A stretch of 64,000 nt of DNA from Alistipes senegalensis (lineage in GTDB: Bacteria > Bacteroidota > Bacteroidia > Bacteroidales > Rikenellaceae). Positions 7,914 through 16,110 of this stretch are shown here, piece by piece. Below the pieces are notes generated by a model. It did not search any database and was not told the DNA's origin. It saw only the letters and a list, made by a program, of their open reading frames with translations. How positions within the stretch are numbered: position 1 is the first letter of the stretch; each line of letters starts with the position of its first letter. The stretch is from assembly GCA_023665825.1 (NCBI GenBank), contig JAMPDE010000002.1, forward strand, positions 528,354 to 592,353, read 5' to 3'. Position numbers and translations under genes: made by a program.

Positions 7914-9839
7914 TCAAAAATCGAATTTCACACCCGCCAGCACCGTCGCTTTCGGCATCGGGAAACCGGCATTGATTTCATAACGCTGCGCGAGCAGGTT
8001 CTCGCCGCGCACGAAGATATTCAACCAGCGGGCGACCCGCAGGCTGCCCGTGAGATTCCACAGCACGAAGTCGTTCTCGGTCTCCACCGGAGTCAACGCC
8101 GTATAAAGCCCCTTGACATACTGCACGCCCGTCGAAGCACTCCAACGGCCTTTGGCGAAATCGGCTCCGACGAACAATTTGTTGCGCGGAGCCGCCAACA
8201 CGGGATACTCCATGTGCAGGTAACTGTAATTGGCATCGACCGACCATGCGCGCGAAATGCGCCATGCCACCTGCAACTCGATGCCCGTGTTCTCGATGCG
8301 GCCCGTATTGACATTCAACGGGCGGCCGTCGACACGGACAGTCTGGATAAGGTTTTCGCCGTCGATGTAGAAGATATTCACGCCATAGGAAAATTTCCCG
8401 CCGAACAACCGCTGGGCGAACGACAACTCGTAATTCCACAGCCGTTCGGGACGCAAATCGGGATTCTGCGGCGGAAACATGTACATCTCGCGAATGGTCG
8501 GAAAGCGGAATCCCTTGCTGGCCGAGAGTTTGATTTGGGCGTCGAGCGGCAGCTGGAACGACACGCCCGCCTGCGGCACCCACTCGGTACCGGCATGCGA
8601 ATGACGGTCGATGCGCACGCCGGCGTCGACCGTGAACCAAGCGGTCAGATTCTGCCGGAAATCGACGTAGGCCGCCACCTCGTCCATCGATTTGTCGGCC
8701 GTCACGCGGTCGGGATCGCCGTTCAGATAGCGGTTCCACGCCTTGCCGCCGAAGTGGAAATAATCGAAGCCGAACGTCGTGCGGTTGCCGCGAAACAGGG
8801 CGAAATTCTGATACCACGACACGCCGAGCATCCGGTCGCGCGAGTTGAAGCGGTAATCGAGCGGCTGCTCGCCCGCCGAATAACCGTCGTTGATGCGGTG
8901 GCGGCCCCAATTGTAGAAAAAGCTCAACGAGCCGGAACTCTTTTCGTAGCGGTTGCTCACCGACGCCGAAGCGACGCCGCGCGTGATGTGTGAAATGTTG
9001 TCGAACAACGGCGCCGAGACCGTACCCGGATTCTGCGCGTTGAAACGGGTGAGCTGCACGTTGGCGGCGAGGCTCCACGCTTTCGAGAATTCATAACCCA
9101 GTCGGGCGCTGCCGCCGTACTGCTCGAACTCCATGTCCCGACGGTGACCGTCCGAACGGTCGTAGGAACCCGTCACGACGCTGGTGAAACGGCCGGCGCG
9201 GATGCGGTTGGTCAGTTCGGCCTGCACGGTGTTGTACGACCCGTAGCCCGCCTGTACATCGGTTTTCACGCCGTCGTCGTGCATCTTGCGCGTCACGATG
9301 TTCACGACGCCGCCCATCGCATTGGAACCGTAAATCATCGATGCGGGCCCGCGCACGACCTCGACCCGCTCGGCCAGATTCGACCGGCAGGCATCGGCAA
9401 TCGGGTGGCCCATCAGGCCCATGTACTGCGGGTGGCCGTCGATGAGCACCAACATGCCGGTCGTCGGACTGCTGCCCACGCCGCGCAAGGTCATGCCGCC
9501 GGCCGCACCGGTCGACACGCCGTACCCCATGACGCCGCGACCGGTGATGAACAAACCGGGCACGCGCTCGGTCAAAGTGGGCAGCAACGACGGCCGATAG
9601 GCCTCCGCTATCCGTTCGCGCCCGACGACGGAAACGCTCACGGGCAATTTCCGCAAATCGACGGCCTCGCGGCTGCCGGTGACGACCACCTCGTCGATGG
9701 GATGCACTTTTTCACGCCGCAACGAATCGTCCGCCGCAACGTTTTTCATCTCGTCCGTCGTCTCGGCTGTTCCGGCCGCCGCACACCACGACACCGCCAG
9801 ACTGCCTGCGAGCAGCCATCCGAACCGGTTGAATTTCAT
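7914..9839 (-). CDS. TonB-dependent outer-membrane receptor
   Basis: A 641-residue BtuB/cirA-sized receptor. It has a signal peptide, a TonB box-like region HPIDEVVVTG (about residue 46), a plug domain ending in ERVEVVRGPASMIYGSNAMGG, and a barrel ending in the terminal aromatic KFDF. It is smaller than SusC-type glycan receptors (about 1000 residues) and has no SusD partner, so it resembles metal, cobalamin or siderophore receptors. The downstream nucleoside hydrolase-FmdE gene is 11 bp away and likely cotranscribed. No cobalamin riboswitch or clear promoter box is visible in the 160 bp upstream. Confidence 0.88.
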   Translation of the reverse strand: MKFNRFGWLLAGSLAVSWCAAAGTAETTDEMKNVAADDSLRREKVHPIDEVVVTGSREAVDLRKLPVSVSVVGRERIAEAYRPSLLPTLTERVPGLFITGRGVMGYGVSTGAAGGMTLRGVGSSPTTGMLVLIDGHPQYMGLMGHPIADACRSNLAERVEVVRGPASMIYGSNAMGGVVNIVTRKMHDDGVKTDVQAGYGSYNTVQAELTNRIRAGRFTSVVTGSYDRSDGHRRDMEFEQYGGSARLGYEFSKAWSLAANVQLTRFNAQNPGTVSAPLFDNISHITRGVASASVSNRYEKSSGSLSFFYNWGRHRINDGYSAGEQPLDYRFNSRDRMLGVSWYQNFALFRGNRTTFGFDYFHFGGKAWNRYLNGDPDRVTADKSMDEVAAYVDFRQNLTAWFTVDAGVRIDRHSHAGTEWVPQAGVSFQLPLDAQIKLSASKGFRFPTIREMYMFPPQNPDLRPERLWNYELSFAQRLFGGKFSYGVNIFYIDGENLIQTVRVDGRPLNVNTGRIENTGIELQVAWRISRAWSVDANYSYLHMEYPVLAAPRNKLFVGADFAKGRWSASTGVQYVKGLYTALTPVETENDFVLWNLTGSLRVARWLNIFVRGENLLAQRYEINAGFPMPKATVLAGVKFDF

Positions 9840-9908
9840 ATCGAATCGAATTTTCTGTTTACACCGATGCCCGTTTTCAAAAACCGTGCCCCGAAAAAGA
9901 GCGGAACG

Positions 9909-9944
9909 AAAAAGGGCCCGCCCGACGAAACGTCGAGCAGACCC
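9909..9944 (-). terminator. Intrinsic terminator of the PepSY-like gene
   Basis: On the minus strand a 14-bp stem (9931-9944 with 9914-9927, several G-U pairs) with a 3-nt loop is followed by five U residues. It lies 58 bp after the stop of the PepSY-like gene and separates that gene from the TonB receptor. Confidence 0.85.
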
Positions 9945-10002
9945 GAACCGAACGAAAGTCGCGGAAGCGCAACTTTCGCCGGCAATGAAGATACCGAAAA
10001 TA

Positions 10003-10437
10003 CTACTTGGTAGCCTTCACGAAATTGCCGTTCTTGTCGAAATCGAGGAACGTCTTGTCCGACAGTCCCAGCCGGTATCCGTCGGCAGTGGTCTGGTACA
10101 TCGTGATCTGCATGGTCGGATACTGCGAAGCCACGTAGCTGCGCAAACGCGACGGAACGGCCGAAGCCGGAACGGAACCGCTTTTCATGATTATCTCGGA
10201 GCAATCGCCGCTGCCGCCCTCGAAAGAGACCTGATTGCCGCTGTTGAAATAGACGGTATACTTGTCCCACGACGCCTCGCGGTCCATCTCCACCGATTTC
10301 ACTTTTTCGCGCGGAAAATTCTTCTGGATGAACTCCTGCGACGAAGACGGCAGTTTGTCGAAATCGACTTTCTGCGGAGCGGCACTCACGGCCATGGCGG
10401 TTGCCGCGCAAACGAAAAACAGTACGAATTTTTTCAT
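10003..10437 (-). CDS. PepSY-like (DUF2874) secreted protein
   Basis: A 144-residue exported protein. I start at the ATG giving MKKFVLFFVCAATAMAVSA, a clear signal peptide; the frame is open 42 codons further up but that part is not credible. The mature protein has two PepSY-like repeats: KVDFDKLPSSSQEFIQKNF...VEMDREASWDKYTVYF and PSRLRSYVASQYP...YRLGLSDKTFLDFDKNG, typical of the Bacteroidetes PepSY-like family. Function is unknown; such proteins are periplasmic and sometimes linked to two-component systems. Confidence 0.82.
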   Translation of the reverse strand: MKKFVLFFVCAATAMAVSAAPQKVDFDKLPSSSQEFIQKNFPREKVKSVEMDREASWDKYTVYFNSGNQVSFEGGSGDCSEIIMKSGSVPASAVPSRLRSYVASQYPTMQITMYQTTADGYRLGLSDKTFLDFDKNGNFVKATK

Positions 10438-10552
10438 AAATGCAACAATTTTGATTATTGACGGAGCGAAACTCCGCAAGAACCGTTCCGCACTGCATCG
10501 GGCTGCGGCATATTTTTTGCCCTTCGGAAAGGTCGACAAAACCGATTCCGTT

Positions 10553-10777
10553 ATGGTACGCAAGAAAACACCGACGCCGGCGGAGCAACCCGCTCGGCAT
10601 ATCGCATCGACCCTCTATTGCATCACCGGATTGGGCGCACTGGCGACGGCCGTCGGCATGATGCTGTGCGGCAAGCGCAACGGCGCCATGCTGGTGGCCC
10701 AATGGGTCGCCCCGCTGCTCATCACGGCCGCGCACGAGCAGAACGTCCGCCGCAAGAAAAGAACATGCACCCGATGA
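10553..10777 (+). CDS. Small membrane protein of unknown function
   Basis: A 74-residue product with a basic N-terminus, two hydrophobic stretches (about residues 19-38 and 48-60) split by a short basic loop, and a strongly basic C-terminus (RRKKRTCTR). I do not recognise it. A near-promoter sequence, TATTTTTTG at 10511-10519 (one base longer than TAnnTTTG), lies upstream. It ends 7 bp before tspO and is probably cotranscribed with it. Confidence 0.55.
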   Translation: MVRKKTPTPAEQPARHIASTLYCITGLGALATAVGMMLCGKRNGAMLVAQWVAPLLITAAHEQNVRRKKRTCTR

Positions 10778-10784
10778 AAATCCG

Positions 10785-11255
10785 ATGACCATGAAAAAAA
10801 TACACTGTTATCTGTTGCCGCTCCTGCTCTGCTTCGCACTGGGCGGAGTCGCCTCCCTACTGCAAACCGACGCCCTGCGGGAGTGGTATCCCTATCTGGC
10901 CAAACCGGCGCTGACCCCGCCGGCCATCGTTTTTCCCATTGCGTGGAGCATCCTATACGCCTGCATCGGAATCTCGGCCGGACTGGTGCTCTCGACCTGC
11001 ACGGTGAAACGCCACGCGGCGATGATTTTCTGGTATCTGCAACTGGCGCTCAATTTTCTGTGGAGCATCCTCTTTTTCACGCTCCGCAACCCGACGCTCG
11101 CCCTGATCGACATCGCCGTGCTCGACATACTGGTCGTGCTCTACATCGTTTTCAGCGCGCGCGTAAGACGCGCGGCGGCATGGCTCTTCGTTCCCTATCT
11201 ATGCTGGATCCTCTTCGCGACCTATCTCAATGCCTACATTCAGATAGCCAACTGA
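10785..11255 (+). CDS. tspO: TspO/MBR family tryptophan-rich sensory protein
   Basis: A 156-residue protein with five hydrophobic segments and the conserved TspO motifs WYPYLAKPALTPP, FPIAWSILYACIGISAG, NFLWSILFF and PYLCWILFATYLN. TspO proteins are membrane proteins that bind porphyrins and other small ligands. It may start at the second Met (MKKIHCYLL, 10791) instead of 10785. The preceding small membrane protein gene is 7 bp away. Confidence 0.93.
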   Translation: MTMKKIHCYLLPLLLCFALGGVASLLQTDALREWYPYLAKPALTPPAIVFPIAWSILYACIGISAGLVLSTCTVKRHAAMIFWYLQLALNFLWSILFFTLRNPTLALIDIAVLDILVVLYIVFSARVRRAAAWLFVPYLCWILFATYLNAYIQIAN

Positions 11256-11364
11256 TTTCCGGCCGACCGGTCCGTGCGGAGTGCGATTCGCCCTTTTTTC
11301 GGCACATGTTTGTACGCATTTTGCAGGATTCGTCGGACATTCGTTCATTAAAAATTTTTCAATC

Positions 11365-11715
11365 ATGGAGAACAACAACAAAACGTACGACCAAGTTCGC
11401 GACAAGGCGCAGAACTTGAAAGAGAACATTCACGACAAGGCCGACCAGCTCGTCGACAAAGCGGCCGACAAGGTGAGCGGCGCATTCGACAACACGAAGC
11501 AGAAAGAGAACTACGGTCAGAACAACGGCGTGAACGGCAACAAGCCGGAAGGACAGAAGCCCTACGGCAATCAGGACAACTGGAAACAAACGCCGCACGA
11601 CCAGCAGCAGAACTGGAAGCAGGGCAACAACTCCTACGGCCAGAACGACCCCGCGAAAAATCAATCCGAAACCGGACAAACGGGGAATTCCGACCAGACG
11701 AACGAAAACAAGTAG
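11365..11715 (+). CDS. Hydrophilic CsbD/LEA-like stress protein
   Basis: A 116-residue, very hydrophilic protein with no signal peptide. Residues 8-45 form an amphipathic helix of repeating 11-mer character (DQVRDKAQNLKEN, IHDKADQLVDKAADK) like CsbD or LEA-type stress proteins. The rest is low complexity, rich in N, Q, G and K, and probably disordered. An upstream GTG at 11281 would add 28 residues that do not fit the composition. Family assignment is by pattern only. Confidence 0.65.
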   Translation: MENNNKTYDQVRDKAQNLKENIHDKADQLVDKAADKVSGAFDNTKQKENYGQNNGVNGNKPEGQKPYGNQDNWKQTPHDQQQNWKQGNNSYGQNDPAKNQSETGQTGNSDQTNENK

Positions 11716-11736
11716 TCGGTTCCGACCGATTTTTCG

Positions 11737-11773
11737 ACACGTTCCGAGACGCATGTTTCGGAACGTGTTTTTT
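11737..11773 (+). terminator. Intrinsic terminator after the CsbD-like gene
   Basis: An 11-bp perfect stem (11737-11747 with 11758-11768) and a T-run ending at 11773 on the plus strand. A shorter hairpin (11716-11729, TCGGT/ACCGA followed by five T) lies just upstream, so the gene end has two terminators in series facing the convergent ispE gene. Confidence 0.88.
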
Positions 11774-11840
11774 ATCGGGGATTCCGCCCGCAGCGCCCGC
11801 ATGCGGATTTTCGGACCGCGCAGCAGGCAAGACCGCGACC

Positions 11841-12662
11841 TTACAGCCCGAACACGTAAGGCGAAAGGGCGTGCAGGTCGGAAAGGTTTTGGGAAGCGTC
11901 GCGGGCATCGAACAACCCGAAGACGGCCGACCCCGACCCCGACATGGCAGCGTAAACGGCACCAGCCGCGAGCAACCGCTCTTTGGTATCGCGGATGACC
12001 GGATGCGCGACGAAAACCGACGGCTCGAACGCATTGACAACGGTGGCCTGCCACTCGGCGACGGGCCGCCGCAACCGCTCGGCAAGCGGCACGGCGGGAA
12101 CGCAGGGCGATACGCCGGCGTAGGCTTCGCGGGTCGAGACGCCCTCGTCGGGCTTGACGATGACGAGCGTCATACCGGCCAACGACACCGGACAAGGGGT
12201 CATGATTTCGCCGCGACCGGTACACAGCTGGGGCGTATTGCGGACGAAAAAGGCCGTATCGCTCCCCAGCAGCGCAGCACATGCTACCAGTTCGGATTCG
12301 GACAGGTGCAAATCGAACAAGGCATCAAGCGCCCGAATGACCGCCGTAGCATCGGACGACCCGCCGCCCAAACCGGCCCCGAAAGGCACCCGCTTGGTCA
12401 GGCGGATATGCACGCCGTCCACGCCGTAGCGGTCGTGCATCAGCCGGAACGCCCGCAGGCAGAGATTGTCGGCCGGGTCGCAATCGACCGCCAGACCGTC
12501 GGCGGAAAAAGCCGCGCCGGAGCAGCCGGTACGCACGACCTCGACCGTATCGGAAAGTCCCGGCACGGGAAACATCACGGTCTCGATATCGTGGAACCCG
12601 TCGGCCCGCCGCCGCAGGATGTCCAGCCCGAGATTGATTTTGCAGTTCGCTTCGAGAATCAT
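11841..12662 (-). CDS. ispE: 4-diphosphocytidyl-2-C-methyl-D-erythritol kinase
   Basis: Phosphorylates CDP-methylerythritol in the MEP isoprenoid pathway. The 273-residue GHMP kinase starts MILEANCKINLGLDI, the usual N-terminus. It has the ATP-binding PFGAGLGGGSSDA (about residue 93) and the C-terminal MSGSGSAVFGLF. The start codon lies only 4 bp after a promoter box, so the transcript is probably leaderless. It is transcribed divergently from the phosphatase-fold gene. Confidence 0.95.
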   Translation of the reverse strand: MILEANCKINLGLDILRRRADGFHDIETVMFPVPGLSDTVEVVRTGCSGAAFSADGLAVDCDPADNLCLRAFRLMHDRYGVDGVHIRLTKRVPFGAGLGGGSSDATAVIRALDALFDLHLSESELVACAALLGSDTAFFVRNTPQLCTGRGEIMTPCPVSLAGMTLVIVKPDEGVSTREAYAGVSPCVPAVPLAERLRRPVAEWQATVVNAFEPSVFVAHPVIRDTKERLLAAGAVYAAMSGSGSAVFGLFDARDASQNLSDLHALSPYVFGL

Positions 12663-12666
12663 ACGA

Positions 12667-12674
12667 CAAAGATA
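12667..12674 (-). promoter_or_regulatory. -7 promoter box TATCTTTG of ispE
   Basis: A perfect TAnnTTTG box on the minus strand, with only 4 bp (TCGT) between its G and the ispE ATG. Transcription would begin at or beside the start codon. Confidence 0.65.
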
Positions 12675-12705
12675 GGAATTCCGTCGCGGTATGGAAATAA
12701 ATTCG

Positions 12706-12713
12706 TAAATTTG
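12706..12713 (+). promoter_or_regulatory. -7 promoter box TAAATTTG
   Basis: A perfect TAnnTTTG box 18 bp before the ATG of the phosphatase-fold gene, back to back with the ispE promoter in a 69-bp divergent intergenic region. Confidence 0.6.
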
Positions 12714-12731
12714 TCCGTTCTATCCGAAAAC

Positions 12732-14309
12732 ATGAAACGAACGTTCCTCATACTCGGCGGAGTGCTCTCCGGGCTGTTTGCGACCGGTCCGGCCGAAGCG
12801 GCGCAGCCCCGCGCACCGCGACTGATCGTGAACATCGTCGTCGGGTCGATGCGGGCCGAAGACCTCGCCCGCTACGGCGACAATTTCGGCGAAGGCGGCA
12901 TCCGGCGGCTGGTCGAAGGGGGCACGGTCTACACCGGCAGCCGCTACGACTGCCAACAGACCGCAACGCCCGTGTCGCTGGCGACGCTGGCGACAGGCGC
13001 GCAACCCTCGATGCACGGCGTCATCGGCCTGCGCTGGGTGGACTACACGGCCAACCGGCCGGTATCGCTGCTGGGCGACGAAGAGAATCCCACGCCCGAC
13101 CGGCTGATCGTACCCACGCTGGCGGAAACGCTGCTGCAACAAGCGCCGGGAAGCCAAGCGGTAACGATTGCGGCGGAACCCGCGTCGGCCGTCGTGACGA
13201 GCGGTCGCGGAGGAACCGCCTACTGGCTGGACGAAAAAGCCCGCTGGGCGTCGTCGCCCGCCTACGTCGAAACGCTGCCCGACTGGGTCGCCCGCAGCAA
13301 CCGCGAGAACTACAACACGTCGTACGTGGCGACCGAGTGGCGCACGCTCTACGGAAGCGACCGCTACCGCAACACACGCCGCTGGGACGTCGCATTCCCG
13401 GAAAAACGGCGGGAAAAGACGGCGGACGGCAAGCGGCGGCTGACCCCCGAAAACGACTACGAACGGCTGCTCTATACGCCGGCAGGCAACACGGCGCTGC
13501 TGGGATTCGCCAAGCAGGCCATCGCCCAATACGGACTGGGCAAGGACGAAGTACCCGACCTGCTGAACATCTGTCTCGACCCCTCGCGCCGCATCGCGGA
13601 GTGCTACGGGCCCGAATCGGTCGAAGCGGAGGACATGTACTACCGGCTCGACCGTGATTTGGCCGATTTTCTGACTTATGTTTTCGCGCAGGTCGAAAAG
13701 GGCGACGTGCTGGTCGTTTTCACGGCGGCGCACGGCACCAGCCCCTCCTGCGACTACGGCCCCCGACCGGCCGACCGTTTCAACACGCGGCAGTTCGCGG
13801 TCATCGTCAACGGATTTCTGAACGTGCGCTACGGCTCGGGCGACTGGGTAACGCTGTGCGAGAACAACTGCCTGTGGCTCAACCACAACCTGATTTACGA
13901 ACGGGGGCTGAACCTCGCGGACGTGCAGAACGAAGTGGCCGTTTTCGCCATGCAGTTCAGCGGCGTGTCGCACGCGCTGGCGGCGACGGCCATGCGTACG
14001 AGCTACTTCGGAAGCGGCTATGCCCGCAAGATGCAGAACGGATTCTATCCGCGCCGCTCGGGCGACGTCGTACTGAACCTCGTACCGGGCTGCATCGAAG
14101 AACGCGACCGGTGCGTTTCGTCGTCCGGCTCGCTCTACGGCTACGACACGCAGGTACCGTTGATTTTCTACGGCACGGACGTCGGGCCGCAACGCATCGG
14201 ACGGCAGGTGGAAATGACCGCCGTCGCACCGACGCTGGCCCATGCGGCCGGAATCACCGAACCGTCGGCGTCGGAAGGCGAAGTATTGGAAGAAATCGTC
14301 GAACTGTAA
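12732..14309 (+). CDS. PafA-like alkaline phosphatase-fold protein, metal ligands lost
   Basis: A 525-residue exported protein (signal peptide about residues 1-23) that follows the PafA-type alkaline phosphatase pattern along its length: an N-terminal strand-loop, a T-rich nucleophile loop (QQTATPVSLATLATG, Thr79 kept), GPESVEAEDMYYRLDRDL, VVFTAAHG, and YDTQVPLIFYG. By my alignment from memory, the positions that bind the two zinc ions are changed: D to Gly38, D to Arg286, H to Glu290, D to Ala333, H to Gln474, leaving only His334. It is therefore probably not a phosphatase. A signal peptide and neighbouring sufE suggest co-transcription with cytoplasmic genes but no shared function. Confidence 0.75.
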   Translation: MKRTFLILGGVLSGLFATGPAEAAQPRAPRLIVNIVVGSMRAEDLARYGDNFGEGGIRRLVEGGTVYTGSRYDCQQTATPVSLATLATGAQPSMHGVIGLRWVDYTANRPVSLLGDEENPTPDRLIVPTLAETLLQQAPGSQAVTIAAEPASAVVTSGRGGTAYWLDEKARWASSPAYVETLPDWVARSNRENYNTSYVATEWRTLYGSDRYRNTRRWDVAFPEKRREKTADGKRRLTPENDYERLLYTPAGNTALLGFAKQAIAQYGLGKDEVPDLLNICLDPSRRIAECYGPESVEAEDMYYRLDRDLADFLTYVFAQVEKGDVLVVFTAAHGTSPSCDYGPRPADRFNTRQFAVIVNGFLNVRYGSGDWVTLCENNCLWLNHNLIYERGLNLADVQNEVAVFAMQFSGVSHALAATAMRTSYFGSGYARKMQNGFYPRRSGDVVLNLVPGCIEERDRCVSSSGSLYGYDTQVPLIFYGTDVGPQRIGRQVEMTAVAPTLAHAAGITEPSASEGEVLEEIVEL

Positions 14310-14314
14310 CGACT

Positions 14315-14740
14315 ATGGACAAGATACAAGAGGAAATCATCGAAGAATTCGCGGTATTCGACGACTGGCTCGACAAGTACGACTATCTGATCGGGCTGGC
14401 CGATACGCTGCCGGCCATCGACCCGTCGCACCGCACGGAACAATACCTGATACAAGGCTGCCAGTCGCGCGTGTGGGTGGATGCCCGCATGGACGACGAC
14501 GGCAAAGTCCGCTACGCGGCCGACAGCGACGCCATCATCACCAAAGGCATCATCGCGTTGCTGATACGGGTGCTGAACGGGCGCACGCCGCGCGAAATAC
14601 TCGACACGGAACTCTATTTCATCGACGCCATCGGGTTGAGCGCGAACCTTTCGCCCACGCGGTCGAACGGACTGGCGGCGATGGTCAAGCAAATGCGGCT
14701 CTATGCGCTCGCGTTCGCGGGCAAGCAGGCGGCGGAATAA
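14315..14740 (+). CDS. sufE: Cysteine desulfuration protein SufE
   Basis: Accepts persulfide sulfur from the SufS cysteine desulfurase for iron-sulfur cluster assembly. The 141-residue protein has the family start EEFAVFDDWLDKYDYLI, the sulfur-acceptor Cys in LIQGCQSRVWV (about residue 52), and the C-terminal IGLSANLSPTRSNGLAAMV. It starts 5 bp after the preceding gene and is followed by a MIP18-like gene, so the two iron-sulfur genes are paired here without the rest of suf. Confidence 0.93.
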   Translation: MDKIQEEIIEEFAVFDDWLDKYDYLIGLADTLPAIDPSHRTEQYLIQGCQSRVWVDARMDDDGKVRYAADSDAIITKGIIALLIRVLNGRTPREILDTELYFIDAIGLSANLSPTRSNGLAAMVKQMRLYALAFAGKQAAE

Positions 14741-14757
14741 CCAACAGAGGAAGACAC

Positions 14758-15078
14758 ATGACACCGGAAGAGATATTGCAGGTAGAAAAAGAGATCGTAC
14801 TGACACTCAAGAATATCTATGACCCCGAAATCCCGGTCAACATCTACGATCTCGGACTGATTTACGAAATCGACTACATGCCCGACGGCACAGCCAACAT
14901 CCGCATGACGCTCACGGCCCCCAACTGCCCGATGGCGGATATGCTGGTCGAGGAGGTCGACCAACAGGTCGCCAAAGTCAAAGGCGTGCAGGCGGTGAAC
15001 GTCGTGCTGACGTTCGACCCCGTATGGGACAAGAGCATGATGTCCGAAGAGGCCCTGCTGGAACTCAACATGCTGTAA
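14758..15078 (+). CDS. MIP18/DUF59-family iron-sulfur assembly protein (SufT-like)
   Basis: A 106-residue single-domain DUF59 protein: DPEIPVNIYDLGLIYEID, TLTAPNCPMADML with the conserved Cys, and VVLTFDPVWD. DUF59 proteins such as SufT and eukaryotic MIP18 take part in iron-sulfur cluster maturation, which agrees with sufE 17 bp upstream. The next gene starts 1 bp after its stop. Confidence 0.9.
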   Translation: MTPEEILQVEKEIVLTLKNIYDPEIPVNIYDLGLIYEIDYMPDGTANIRMTLTAPNCPMADMLVEEVDQQVAKVKGVQAVNVVLTFDPVWDKSMMSEEALLELNML

Positions 15079-15079
15079 G

Positions 15080-16048
15080 ATGACGGAACTCGAAACGCGG
15101 ACGCTCGAACGGCTGCGGGAAGATCCGGCCAAACACGCGTGCGCCGGATTTTTCGCCGCGATGGACGAGCTGCACTTCCACGAAATCCTCACGGCGCTCG
15201 CTTTCGACCGGCTGCATTACAAGATGAAACTGGTCGATACGCTTCGCGGGGAGTGCTCGGGCGACTGGAACCAAACCTTTTATCAACTCTATTTCCGCAC
15301 GCTGGGCGACGGCGACAACCAAGATGCGTTCGTCGAACTGGCACGGCGCGTACCCTACAAAACCGTCCTGCGCGAACGGACGATGCCCCACGCCGTCGAA
15401 GCGATGCTGGCCGGCACGTCGGGACTGCTGAAACTTTACGAACTCGACCCCTACCGGCTCGGCCTGCTCCGCACCTACGAACACCTTGCGGCCAAATACT
15501 CGCTCGAACCGATGGAGCCTTCCGACTGGACTTTAATAAAAATCCGGCCGGCCAACCACCCGCTGCTGCGCATCGTGCAGGCGGCGGAGTTTTTCGTGCA
15601 GGACGAATTCATGATGAACCGCACGATGGAATGCCGCACCCGCACGGAAATCCGGCAACTGTTCGGAGTCGAAGCACCCGCCTACTGGAACGTCCACTAC
15701 CTGCCCGACGCGCAGGACGACCCGCGCCCCAAGCGCATCGGGGAATTCAAGTGCGACATGCTGGCCATCAACTTGGTGGCCGTGCTGCAATTCGCCTACG
15801 GAAGCTACACCGACAACGAATCGCTGCACGAAAACGCGCTGAAACTGCTGGAAACGATTCCGGCCGAGAAAAACAGCCTGACGGAAGGATGGTGCGCAAA
15901 ACACGTACCCCGACCGAAAAACGCGTTCGAGTCGCAGGCGTTGATTCAACTCTCCAAATCGTACTGCGACAACGGACGGTGCGGCGATTGTCCAGTCGGG
16001 CGGCGTATCCTGCACGAAGTACGCCGAACGGCCGCCGAAGAAGAATAA
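15080..16048 (+). CDS. DUF2851 family protein
   Basis: A 322-residue protein of the Bacteroidetes-typical DUF2851 family, recognised by the spacing of KTVLRERTM, NHPLLRIVQAAEF and the C-terminal Cys cluster CDNGRCGDCPVG. Function is unknown. The four-Cys tail could bind metal or an iron-sulfur cluster, which would fit its place after sufE and the SufT-like gene; that link is inference. Confidence 0.75.
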   Translation: MTELETRTLERLREDPAKHACAGFFAAMDELHFHEILTALAFDRLHYKMKLVDTLRGECSGDWNQTFYQLYFRTLGDGDNQDAFVELARRVPYKTVLRERTMPHAVEAMLAGTSGLLKLYELDPYRLGLLRTYEHLAAKYSLEPMEPSDWTLIKIRPANHPLLRIVQAAEFFVQDEFMMNRTMECRTRTEIRQLFGVEAPAYWNVHYLPDAQDDPRPKRIGEFKCDMLAINLVAVLQFAYGSYTDNESLHENALKLLETIPAEKNSLTEGWCAKHVPRPKNAFESQALIQLSKSYCDNGRCGDCPVGRRILHEVRRTAAEEE

Positions 16049-16084
16049 CCGGCCGCAGCCGATTGATTTTTCCGTTTTTTTCGT

Positions 16085-16092
16085 TATTTTTG
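16085..16092 (+). promoter_or_regulatory. -7 promoter box TATTTTTG of plsY
   Basis: A perfect TAnnTTTG box 18 bp before the plsY ATG. Confidence 0.6.
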
Positions 16093-16110
16093 TAAAAAAT
16101 CGCACAGACT

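Noticed and set aside
7903..7917. TTG at 7917 as the start of the nucleoside hydrolase-FmdE gene
   Set aside because: It would put five charged residues before the signal peptide; the ATG at 7902 gives a normal one. It remains an alternative.
9840..10002. A cobalamin riboswitch upstream of the TonB receptor
   Set aside because: The gap is only about 160 bp, part of it is the terminator of the upstream gene, and I see no B12-box-like conserved core.
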